A stretch of 7,291 nt of DNA from Candidatus Bipolaricaulota bacterium (lineage in GTDB: Bacteria; Bipolaricaulota; Bipolaricaulia; RBG-16-55-9), in assembly GCA_015487455.1 (NCBI GenBank), contig WFPR01000230.1, forward strand, positions 1-7,291, read 5' to 3'. The position numbers and the translations under genes were made by a program. This document shows, piece after piece, positions 1 to 5,877 of the stretch. Position 1 is the first letter of the stretch. Every line of letters begins with the position of its first letter. A model generated the notes under the pieces. The model searched no databases. It was not told where the DNA came from and was given only the letters and a program-made list of their open reading frames with translations.

Positions 1-681
1 ACGATGGCCCGCGGGGTGGAGGCGCTGGCCCGCAGCTTGATGCAGAGCCCCGTGCGGGTCTCCATCGGCGTGGAGGCGGCGCCCGCCGAGGGCGTCTCGC
101 AGGCCCTGTACCCCGTGGCGGGCCACCTCAAAACCGCGCTCCTCGCAAAGCTCTTGGAGATCACGCCCCACAAGTCCGTGCTGGTCTTTACGCGCACCAA
201 GCGCGGGGCCGAGCGGGTCGCCCGCGCCCTCGTCAAGAGGGGCTTCCCCGCGATCGCGCTCCACGGCGACAAGACCCAAAGCCAGCGGGAGCGGGCCCTC
301 CAGGGCTTTCGAGATCAGAAGCACCGCATCTTGGTGGCCACGGACGTGGCCGCCCGCGGGCTGGACATCCGGGACATCTCGCACGTCATCAACTACGACG
401 TCCCCGAGTCGTTCGACGCGTACGTCCACCGGGTGGGCCGCACCGCCCGCGCCAACGCCGAGGGCGAGGCGTTCACCCTGGTGGCGATGGACGAGGAGGA
501 TCTCGTGCGGGACATCGAGCGGCGCCTGAAGCGCTCGCTGCCCCGGGTGGGCGTCCCCGACTTCGAGTACAGTGCCCCGGCCCCGCTGCGAAGGGAGCGC
601 TCCTACTCCCCTCCCTCCCCAAGGGGCGGTCGGGGGCGAAGCCGGAGTCGAAGTCGGAATCGGAGCGGGGCGCGCCGGTAG
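1..681 (+). CDS. DEAD-box ATP-dependent RNA helicase, C-terminal part (5' end outside window)
   Basis: This is the RecA-like domain 2 of a DEAD-box RNA helicase, an ATP-driven enzyme that remodels RNA duplexes in ribosome assembly or RNA decay. The frame is open to the first base. The first two codons read Thr-Met, which fits the end of motif III (SAT followed by Met), so the ATG at 4 is internal and not the start. Counting from that Met, visible motifs are IV (VLVFTRT, 59-65), the LHGD segment with QSQRERAL (86-99), V (ATDVAARGLDI, 112-122) and VI (HRVGRTARA, 142-150). The protein ends in a basic, disordered tail (about 195-225) with RGG and an Arg-Ser dipeptide run, typical of RNA-binding tails in RhlE/CsdA-like helicases. 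The domain order resembles RhlE, but the Q motif, Walker A and DEAD box lie outside the window, so the subfamily is not settled. The stop is TAG at 679, five bases from the converging aminotransferase gene. Confidence 0.95.
   Translation, partial: TMARGVEALARSLMQSPVRVSIGVEAAPAEGVSQALYPVAGHLKTALLAKLLEITPHKSVLVFTRTKRGAERVARALVKRGFPAIALHGDKTQSQRERALQGFRDQKHRILVATDVAARGLDIRDISHVINYDVPESFDAYVHRVGRTARANAEGEAFTLVAMDEEDLVRDIERRLKRSLPRVGVPDFEYSAPAPLRRERSYSPPSPRGGRGRSRSRSRNRSGARR
637..666 (+). repeat. Degenerate hexanucleotide tract encoding (Arg-Ser)n in the helicase tail
   Basis: Five consecutive hexamers of the form CGR-ARY encode R-S-R-S-R-S-R-N-R-S (residues 212-221 counted from the Met at 4). 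The codons (CGA, AGT, AAT) are less G+C-rich at the third position than the rest of the gene. The pattern fits a slippage-derived tract that has since drifted. Similar dipeptide tracts occur at 2015-2035 and 4700-4732. Confidence 0.7.
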
Positions 682-686
682 TTGAG

Positions 687-1889
687 TCAGTCCGTCCGCC
701 CCGGGTACGCCTCGAGGGCGGCTTTTACGATCCGCATCGCGCGGCGCAGCTTCCCGGACTCGAGCACGTAGGCGATGCGAACTTCGTTTCGGCCCTTCCC
801 GGGCGTGGTGTAGAAGTCCTGCGCGGGGGCGAGCATCACCGTCTCGCCCTCCAGCGCGAACTCCGAGAGCAGCCAGGCGCAGAAGCGCTCGGCGTCGTCG
901 ATGGGCAGCCGCACCACGGCGTAGAAGGCCCCCTGGGGCTTGACGCAGAAGGCGCCCTCGATCTGCTGCAGCTCCTCGAAGAGGGCGTCTCGCCGGCGGG
1001 CGAACTCCTCCACGATGCGCCGGATCTCGCGTTGATGCTCCCCCGAGCGCATCAGGCGGATGAGCCCGTACTGCTCCGGCGTCGGCGGGGAGAGCCGTGC
1101 TTGAGCGAACTTGAGGGCGGCGGCCATCACGTCCGGGTTGCGGCTGGCGATCGCGCCCAGGCGCGCCCCGCAGGCGGAGAAGCGCTTGCTGATGCTGTCG
1201 CACACGATCGCCCGCTCCTCGAGCCCCTCCAGCTGCAGCGCGCTCGTGTGCGCGAGCCCGTCGTAGACGAACTCCCGGTAGACTTCATCTGAAATCAAGA
1301 ACAGGTCGCGCTCGAGGACGATCTCCTTGAGGGTGTGAAGCTCTTCGGGCGTGTAGACCGTCCCGGTGGGGTTGTTGGGGTTGCAGATCAAGATCGCCTT
1401 GGTGCGTTCTGTAATCTTTTGCTCGATGGCCTCGCGCCCCGGGAGGTGGAAGCCCGTCTCGGGCGCCGTCTCCAGGGGGACGAGCTGGATGGAGGCCATC
1501 GTCGCGTACGAGTTGTAGTTCGTGTAGAAGGGCTCCGGGACTAAAATCTCGTCGCCGGGGTCGGCCACGGCCAAGAACGCGAAGAGCAGGGCTTCGCTGC
1601 CCGCCGTGGTGATGACCAGCTCCTCCCGTTTGAGGTCGATCCCCAGGTCGCGGTAGTAGCGGCGGAAGGCGTCCACGGCCTCGTCGAGCCCTTGGGAGGG
1701 GCTGTAGGCGATCACGTCGGGGACGTCTTTTAGGCCCTCGCGGAACGCCCGGGGGGTGGGGACGTCGGGCTGGCCGATGTTGAGGTTGTAAATGCGCTTG
1801 CCCTGCTTAATCGCCTCGTCGGCCAGGGGTTTGAGCTTTCGGATGGGCGAGAACTGCGTCTCCTGGGCGCGCTTTGAGATCGCGACCAT
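687..1889 (-). CDS. Class I/II pyridoxal-phosphate aminotransferase (aspartate aminotransferase fold)
   Basis: This is a fold-type I PLP aminotransferase of 400 residues, the usual family length, cytosolic, moving an amino group between an amino acid and a 2-oxo acid. Visible features are the N-terminal LNIGQPDVPTP segment (36-46), TTAGSEAL (94-101) in the cofactor-phosphate region, NPNNPTG (170-176) whose second-last Asn group contacts the PLP ring oxygen, SDEVY (200-204) with Asp201 at the pyridine nitrogen, SISK (232-235) with Lys235 as Schiff-base lysine, Arg243 in CGARLG for the phosphate, and Arg371 in NEVRIAY for the substrate alpha-carboxylate. All catalytic positions are intact. The substrate cannot be read from sequence; aspartate, alanine or another amino acid is possible. 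The ATG at 1889 is the only good start; a purine-rich stretch (GGGGGGAAGG) lies about 13 bases upstream. A likely promoter lies at 1942-1970, so it need not depend on the MFS gene upstream. Confidence 0.95.
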   Translation of the reverse strand: MVAISKRAQETQFSPIRKLKPLADEAIKQGKRIYNLNIGQPDVPTPRAFREGLKDVPDVIAYSPSQGLDEAVDAFRRYYRDLGIDLKREELVITTAGSEALLFAFLAVADPGDEILVPEPFYTNYNSYATMASIQLVPLETAPETGFHLPGREAIEQKITERTKAILICNPNNPTGTVYTPEELHTLKEIVLERDLFLISDEVYREFVYDGLAHTSALQLEGLEERAIVCDSISKRFSACGARLGAIASRNPDVMAAALKFAQARLSPPTPEQYGLIRLMRSGEHQREIRRIVEEFARRRDALFEELQQIEGAFCVKPQGAFYAVVRLPIDDAERFCAWLLSEFALEGETVMLAPAQDFYTTPGKGRNEVRIAYVLESGKLRRAMRIVKAALEAYPGRTD

Positions 1890-1941
1890 GGTGAGCGGCC
1901 CGCCTTCCCCCCTCTGCTCGTTCGCCGTGTGGTGTGCTCAC

Positions 1942-1970
1942 ATTGTGGCCTGCAAGACGTGGGGTTTCAA
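1942..1970 (-). promoter_or_regulatory. Candidate sigma70-type promoter of the aminotransferase gene
   Basis: On the minus strand TTGAAA (1970-1965, five of six matches to the -35 consensus) is followed after 17 bases by CACAAT (1947-1942, four of six). Transcription would begin near 1935, giving a leader of about 46 bases before the ATG at 1889. It sits in the 92-base gap after the MFS stop codon, the largest gap in the window. Judged by eye only. Confidence 0.4.
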
Positions 1971-1981
1971 GTCGAGCCAAA

Positions 1982-3427
1982 TCATGCTCGGCTCGGCGGG
2001 GGTGGGGCGTGAGCGCGCTCGCGCTCGCGCTCGCGTGCCTCGGGGCGGAGCCGGAGCGGGAGCCGCCGCGTCATGAGCAGCCCGGCCACGATGCACAGCG
2101 TGGCGAACGCGAAGTTTGCGGGGTAGCTCCGGTCGGCCAGGAGCCCGCCGAGGAGTGCCCCCAGGATGCTCCCGATCCCGATGGCCGCCTGGTACGTCCC
2201 GATGGCCTGCCCCCGCCGTCCCGTCCGCACGCGCTTGGAGATGATGGCCGTCGCGGAGACGTTGATGACCGCCCAGCTGACGCCCGTCAGCGTGAAGAAG
2301 GCGACGAGCGTCCCCAGCCGCGCGGGGCCCTGGAGCAGCGGCAGGGCCGCGGCGACCAGCGTGAGGGCCGCCCGCAGCACCAGGAACGCCCGGTGGAGGT
2401 AGCGGGTGCGGTAGCGCTCGGCCAGCCGGGCCACGTAGGGGTTCATCAGCGCGGACGTCCCCTGGTGCAGCACGAAGAGGGCGAAGATGAGCGAGGGGTC
2501 GAGCCCCAGGGCGTCCTTGAGGTACAGGGGCATCGTCACCCAGAAGGCCGAGAACCCGACGTGGTACACGACGACGCTCTGGAAGAAGCGGGTGAGCGGC
2601 ACGCCGAAGGCGGTGCGGCCGCGGAGCCAGCTCCAGAGCGTCCGGGGCGTGGGCAGCAGGTGGAGGAGCGCGATGGGGGCGAAGCGGAGCCGCTCCCAGG
2701 CGAGCGCGACGGCGGGCAGCAGCCCCTTGAAGCGCCGGTCGACGCGCTGCGGGGGCTCGTGGATCCAGAGGGCGGCGAGCAGGGCGGCCACGGCGGCCAG
2801 CGCCCCCAGCAGCAAATACAGCCCGCGCAGGGCGACCTCGTCCGTCCCCTGGGCGGGCTCGACCAAGCCGCGCATCCAGAGGGCGCCCAGCAGCAGCCCG
2901 CCCATCCAGCCGAGGGCCCCGAAGCGGTTCAGGGCGCCGAGGCGACGTTCCCACAGCGGGCGGGGGACGCCCTCGATCGCCAGCGGGGGGATCACGGCCG
3001 CGGCGGCCATCCAGAGGAACGTGAGCGCGACCTGGGCGAGCAGCAGCGCGCCTAAACTGTGCACCCCGGCGATCGCCGTGAGCCCGGCGGCCACGCCGCC
3101 GAAGCCCACCAGCACGAAGGGCTTGCGCCGTCCCAGGCGGTCGCTCAAGCGCCCCCAGACGAGCCCGGCGACGACCCCCGCCACGCTCGACAGGCTGATC
3201 GTCAGCCCGACCTCCCGCTGGCCGCCGCCCAGCACCAGCGCGATGAACAGCGGCGTGAGCAGCGAGGCCCCGCCCTGCGCGGCGTTGGCCAGCGCGTAGG
3301 CGAGGAAGTAGGGGTCGTTCGGGGGCGCGGGCGTCCGCCGGGCGGCGGCGGAGGCGTCGGCGGACGGCGAGGACGGCGCGGTGGCTCTCTGAATATCGCT
3401 CATGGCTCGCCGGGGGAGGGCGGCCAT
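1982..3427 (-). CDS. Major facilitator superfamily (MFS) transporter, 12 predicted helices
   Basis: This is a 481-residue inner-membrane secondary transporter. Hydrophobic segments fall near 38-66, 73-92, 104-121, 125-147, 164-187, 199-222, then 280-303, 311-333, 345-367, 370-396, 408-430 and 436-454, the 6+6 layout of the MFS. The signature between helices 2 and 3 is clear: GRLSDRLGRRKP (92-103). A long central loop (about 223-280) separates the halves and contains a partly hydrophobic stretch, 236-258. The N-terminus before helix 1 is Ala/Pro-rich and probably disordered, and the C-terminus ends in a Glu-Arg repeat and a Pro run. Substrate and direction are unknown. The ATG at 3427 has an SD-like AAGGGGGG nine bases upstream. 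However, a strong-looking promoter has its -10 box on that ATG, which would instead favour Met9 at 3403. It diverges from the racemase-like gene and may be co-regulated with it. Confidence 0.93.
   Translation of the reverse strand: MAALPRRAMSDIQRATAPSSPSADASAAARRTPAPPNDPYFLAYALANAAQGGASLLTPLFIALVLGGGQREVGLTISLSSVAGVVAGLVWGRLSDRLGRRKPFVLVGFGGVAAGLTAIAGVHSLGALLLAQVALTFLWMAAAAVIPPLAIEGVPRPLWERRLGALNRFGALGWMGGLLLGALWMRGLVEPAQGTDEVALRGLYLLLGALAAVAALLAALWIHEPPQRVDRRFKGLLPAVALAWERLRFAPIALLHLLPTPRTLWSWLRGRTAFGVPLTRFFQSVVVYHVGFSAFWVTMPLYLKDALGLDPSLIFALFVLHQGTSALMNPYVARLAERYRTRYLHRAFLVLRAALTLVAAALPLLQGPARLGTLVAFFTLTGVSWAVINVSATAIISKRVRTGRRGQAIGTYQAAIGIGSILGALLGGLLADRSYPANFAFATLCIVAGLLMTRRLPLRLRPEARERERERAHAPPPPSRA
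2015..2035 (-). repeat. Hexanucleotide repeat encoding (Glu-Arg)n at the MFS C-terminus
   Basis: Three perfect GCGCTC units (2015-2032) plus half a unit, read on the minus strand as GAG-CGC, encode E-R-E-R-E-R in the charged cytoplasmic tail of the MFS protein. Preceding codons (R-E-A-R-E-R) extend the charge pattern. Copy-number change here would add or remove dipeptides without shifting the frame. Confidence 0.75.
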
Positions 3428-3455
3428 TATGCCGCGCCCCCCTTCGGGGTGTCAA
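3426..3455 (-). promoter_or_regulatory. Candidate promoter of the MFS gene
   Basis: On the minus strand a perfect -35 box TTGACA (3455-3450) is followed after 18 bases by CATAAT (3431-3426, five of six matches). The -10 box overlaps the ATG at 3427, so a transcript from it would begin near 3419 and could not use that ATG. The next in-frame start is the ATG at 3403. In such a G+C-rich sequence this pair is unlikely by chance, but the competing SD in front of 3427 leaves the issue open. The spacer contains a short CCCC-gaa-GGGG palindrome (3439-3449). Confidence 0.5.
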
Positions 3456-3466
3456 GCTCGGTTGAC
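3451..3466. promoter_or_regulatory. Inverted repeat GTCAA-N6-TTGAC, candidate operator made of two opposed -35 boxes
   Basis: GTCAA (3451-3455) and TTGAC (3462-3466) are perfect 5-base inverted arms separated by GCTCGG. The arm centres are 11 bases apart, about one helical turn, as expected for a dimeric helix-turn-helix regulator. The left arm belongs to the TTGACA of the MFS promoter and the right arm to the TTGACG of the racemase-like promoter, so the palindrome may reflect either a true operator or simply two -35 boxes placed back to back. No regulator gene is present in the window. Confidence 0.45.
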
Positions 3467-3490
3467 GCCGCTCAAGGAGGGGCTTAGCAT
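3462..3490 (+). promoter_or_regulatory. Candidate promoter of the racemase/dehydrogenase operon
   Basis: TTGACG (3462-3467, five of six) is followed after exactly 17 bases by TAGCAT (3485-3490, four of six). The start would lie near 3497, giving a leader of only about nine bases before the GTG at 3506. The -10 box overlaps the ATG of the small ORF at 3489, so promoter and small ORF cannot both be used from this transcript. Confidence 0.4.
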
Positions 3491-3509
3491 GGCCCGGAGG
3501 CCGCCGTGA
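3489..3509 (+). CDS. Possible six-codon leader ORF (MARRPP) overlapping the next gene's start
   Basis: A near-perfect SD, AAGGAGGGG (3474-3482), stands about eight bases before an ATG at 3489 that opens a six-codon ORF, Met-Ala-Arg-Arg-Pro-Pro, ending in TGA at 3507. That stop overlaps the GTG start of the racemase-like gene (GTGA, 3506-3509), an arrangement typical of translational coupling. A Pro-Pro-stop ending is known to slow termination in other bacteria. The ORF is very short and could be accidental. It is also out of reach of a transcript starting near 3497, so it requires an upstream start site. Confidence 0.25.
   Translation: MARRPP
3496..3500 (+). promoter_or_regulatory. Ribosome binding site fixing the GTG start at 3506
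   Basis: GGAGG lies five bases before the GTG. The same frame is closed by TAG at 3485-3487 and has no other start in between, so the GTG is well supported as the start of the racemase-like gene. Confidence 0.65.
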
Positions 3510-4657
3510 GGGATTGGCTGAAGGGCGTGCGGGTGCTGGACTTGACGCGCCTGCTGCCGGGGCCGTACGCGACGCTGCTCTTGGCGGACCTGGGCGCCGA
3601 GGTGATCAAGGTGGAGGAGCCCCGGGTGGGCGACCCCGTCCGCCGGGTGCCGCCCTTCGTCGGGGGCCGGAGCGCCCGCTTCGAGGCGCTCAACCGCAAC
3701 AAGAAGAGCCTCACGCTCGACCTCAAGCAGCCCGAGGGCCGCGCTGTCTTTTACAAGCTCGTCGAGCGCTGCGACGTGGTCGTCGAGGGCTTCCGGCCCG
3801 GCGTCGCCCGACGGCTTGGGATCGACGACGAGCGCCTTCGGGCCGTCAACCCGCGCCTCGTGTATTGCTCGATCTCGGGCTACGGCCAGCGAAGCCCCTA
3901 TCGCGACCACGTCGGCCACGACGTCAACTACGTCGCGCGGGCCGGGCTGCTCAGCCTGACGGGGCGGTCTGAGCCCGTCATCCCGGGCGTCCCCGTGGCG
4001 GACCTGGCGGGCGCGACCCTCGCGGCCCTCTCGATCGTGAGCGCCCTGCTCGCGCGGGAGCGCTCCCCGTCCCGCGATCGTGAGGGGTGCCACCTGGACG
4101 TCTCGCTCACGGACGCCGTGATCTCGTGGCTCGCGCTGCACCTGGCCGAGACGCTCGCCACGGGGCGGGCCGTGCGACCCGACGAGCAGGTGCTCACGGG
4201 GGCCTTCCCCTGCTACGCGCTCTACGAGACGAGGGACGGGCGCTGGCTCGCCGTCGGGGCTTTGGAGGAGAAGTTCTGGCGGAGGCTCTGCGAGGCGCTG
4301 GGGGTGCCCGAGTTCTCCGCCCATCAGTTCGACGCTCAAAGGCGCGACGAGATCTTCGCGCGATTGAGGGGGATCTTTCGCTCGAAGACCCTGGAGGAGT
4401 GGCTCCGGCAGCTCGAGCCCACGGAGGTCCCCGTCGCGCCCGTTTTGCATCTGAACGAAGTCGCGCAGGACGAACACGTCCAGGAGCGGGGGCTGCTTGC
4501 GCCGCCAGGGATCGCGTTTCCCGTGCGCATCTTTCCCGGGGAAGGGGGAGAGGATCGCCCGGCCCCCGCGCTCGGGGAGCACACCCGAAGCGTGCTCGAG
4601 GAGCTGGGGTACTCCCCTGAAGAGATTGACGAGCTGCGGGCCAAGGGCGTAGTCTAA
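3506..4657 (+). CDS. CaiB/BaiF family III CoA-transferase fold, alpha-methylacyl-CoA racemase-like
   Basis: This 383-residue cytosolic protein belongs to the family III CoA-transferases. The N-terminus (GVRVLDLTRLLPGPYATLLL, 7-26, then DLGAEVIKVE) and DLKQPEGR are family hallmarks. From remembered alignments it fits alpha-methylacyl-CoA racemase (human AMACR, mycobacterial MCR) better than formyl- or carnitine-CoA transferases. It keeps GHDVNYVARAG (137-147), the VGALEEKF segment (250-257) and the VPVAPVL segment (308-314). Residues matching the MCR active site are all present: Arg97 in VEGFRPG, His138, Asp166 in VADLAG, and Glu254. The length also matches AMACR (382). Such enzymes interconvert (2R)- and (2S)-2-methylacyl-CoA; Asp166 would also be the acyl-carrying residue if it were a transferase, so that remains possible. 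It starts at GTG behind GGAGG and lies 36 bases before the dehydrogenase gene, probably in one transcript. Confidence 0.9.
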   Translation: MRDWLKGVRVLDLTRLLPGPYATLLLADLGAEVIKVEEPRVGDPVRRVPPFVGGRSARFEALNRNKKSLTLDLKQPEGRAVFYKLVERCDVVVEGFRPGVARRLGIDDERLRAVNPRLVYCSISGYGQRSPYRDHVGHDVNYVARAGLLSLTGRSEPVIPGVPVADLAGATLAALSIVSALLARERSPSRDREGCHLDVSLTDAVISWLALHLAETLATGRAVRPDEQVLTGAFPCYALYETRDGRWLAVGALEEKFWRRLCEALGVPEFSAHQFDAQRRDEIFARLRGIFRSKTLEEWLRQLEPTEVPVAPVLHLNEVAQDEHVQERGLLAPPGIAFPVRIFPGEGGEDRPAPALGEHTRSVLEELGYSPEEIDELRAKGVV

Positions 4658-4673
4658 ACCGTCACATCGAAAA

Positions 4674-4682
4674 GGGAGGAGG
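4674..4682 (+). promoter_or_regulatory. Ribosome binding site of the 3-hydroxyacyl-CoA dehydrogenase
   Basis: GGGAGGAGG ends 11 bases before the ATG at 4694, slightly longer than the usual spacing. No other start lies between it and the Rossmann fold, so it supports a real start ahead of the Gln-rich N-terminal extension. Confidence 0.6.
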
Positions 4683-4693
4683 CTCGTCCTCGT

Positions 4694-5872
4694 ATGGGCG
4701 CTCAAGTTCAGGCTCAAGCCCAAGTTCAAGTTGAGAACATCAAGACGATCGCGGTGATCGGGGCCGGGACGATGGGCCACGGGATCGCCGAGCTGGCGGC
4801 GCTGGCGGGCTACGACGTCAAGCTCTACGACATCACCCAGGAGCTGGCCGAGCAGGGCAAGCAGCGGATCGCCTGGAGCCTGCGGAAGCTCGCCGAGAAG
4901 GGCCTGATCTCCCAAGAGCAGATCGAGCCCACGTTGGCGCGGATCGCGCCCACGGCCGATCTCAAGGCCGCCGTCGAGAACGCGGACTTCGTGGTCGAGG
5001 CCGCGCCCGAGAATCTGGAGCTCAAGCGCGATTTGTTCCGCAAATTGGACGAGTGGGCGCCCGAGCACGCCGTGTTGGCGACGAACACCAGCTCGCTGCC
5101 CATCACCCAGATCGCCGAGGCCACTTCCCGCCCTGAACGGGTCGTGGGCATGCACTTCTTCAACCCCGCGGTGATGATGCCCCTTGTTGAGGTGATTCGG
5201 GGCCAGAAGTCGAGCGACGAGGCGGTGGGGCTCACGGTCGAGCTGGCCAAGAAGCTCAAGAAGACCCCCGTCGTCTGCCGCAAGGACGTGCGCGGGTTCA
5301 TCACGAGTTCTGTGTTCGAGGGCTTCATCGGGGAGGCGATGTGGCAGGCCAGCCGCGAGAACATTTCTATTCGGGCGATCGACGCCCGCATGAAGCAGGA
5401 AGGGTTCCCGATGGGGCCGTTTGAGCTGGCGGATCTCACGGGGCTTGATATCGGGTACAACGTGCGCAAGGAGGCGGGCCTGCCGAACCCGCCCATCCTC
5501 GAGGAGAAAGTGAAAAAGGGCGAGCTGGGGCGCAAGACGGGCAAGGGCTTCTACGATTACGCGGGTGGGAAGGGGCCGGACTACAAGCCCGAGGACGCGG
5601 AGGGGTTCGACCCGCTGCCCCTCTACGCGATGATGGCCGCGATCGCCGCCCGGCTTGTGCAGGACGACGTGGCCGACCCCCACGAGATCGATCTGGCGAT
5701 GCAGCTGGGCGGCGGCTTCCCCAAGGGGCCGTGCGCCAAGGCCGACGAGATCGGGATCGAGAAGATCGTCCAAAAGCTCGACGAGATGCGCGAGAAATAC
5801 GGGGACGAGCGCTACGAGGTGCCACGGCTGTTGAGGGAGTACGCCGCGCAGGGACGGGGGTTTTACGGCTGA
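4694..5872 (+). CDS. 3-hydroxyacyl-CoA (3-hydroxybutyryl-CoA) dehydrogenase, two 3HCDH C-terminal repeats
   Basis: This 392-residue cytosolic enzyme would oxidise (S)-3-hydroxyacyl-CoA to 3-oxoacyl-CoA with NAD+, a beta-oxidation step, or run in reverse. After a 13-residue Gln-Val/Ala extension, the Rossmann domain begins at about 16 with IGAGTMGHG (22-30). NTSSLPI (131-137) carries Ser133, HFFNP (154-158) the catalytic His154, and Glu166 in LVEVI completes the His-Glu pair. The first C-terminal domain runs to GRKTGKGFYDY (279-289), and a second, shorter 3HCDH repeat covers about 308-392. This longer form, without enoyl-CoA hydratase, resembles archaeal-type and split multifunctional enzymes rather than the about 285-residue bacterial Hbd. 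The usual PGFxxNR motif is changed to RGFITSS (200-206), so the substrate-contacting Asn is Ser205. Chain-length preference is unknown. It probably shares a transcript with the racemase-like gene upstream. Confidence 0.95.
   Translation: MGAQVQAQAQVQVENIKTIAVIGAGTMGHGIAELAALAGYDVKLYDITQELAEQGKQRIAWSLRKLAEKGLISQEQIEPTLARIAPTADLKAAVENADFVVEAAPENLELKRDLFRKLDEWAPEHAVLATNTSSLPITQIAEATSRPERVVGMHFFNPAVMMPLVEVIRGQKSSDEAVGLTVELAKKLKKTPVVCRKDVRGFITSSVFEGFIGEAMWQASRENISIRAIDARMKQEGFPMGPFELADLTGLDIGYNVRKEAGLPNPPILEEKVKKGELGRKTGKGFYDYAGGKGPDYKPEDAEGFDPLPLYAMMAAIAARLVQDDVADPHEIDLAMQLGGGFPKGPCAKADEIGIEKIVQKLDEMREKYGDERYEVPRLLREYAAQGRGFYG
4700..4732 (+). repeat. Degenerate hexanucleotide tract encoding (Gln-Val/Ala)n at the dehydrogenase N-terminus
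   Basis: About five and a half units of the form GYY-CAR encode A-Q-V-Q-A-Q-A-Q-V-Q-V right after Met-Gly. The codons GTT, GCT and CAA are far less G+C-rich than those in the rest of the gene. The stretch precedes the Rossmann fold and has no counterpart in the family core. Confidence 0.7.
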
Positions 5873-5877
5873 CTCGT

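Noticed and set aside
4..6. ATG at position 4 as the helicase start
   Set aside because: The frame is open upstream and the preceding Thr codon completes motif III (SAT). The protein would lack the whole ATP-binding domain if it began here.
3439..3449. CCCC-TTC-GGGG hairpin as a terminator
   Set aside because: The stem is four base pairs with no following T-tract, and it sits inside a divergent promoter region rather than after a gene. It could at most be part of an operator.
1938..3455. A 505-codon minus-strand frame overlapping the MFS gene, with a 373-codon plus-strand frame opposite
   Set aside because: The translations are Arg/Ala/Pro- and Glu/Gly/Gln-rich low-complexity sequence, whereas the frame ending at 1982 gives a coherent 12-helix MFS protein.
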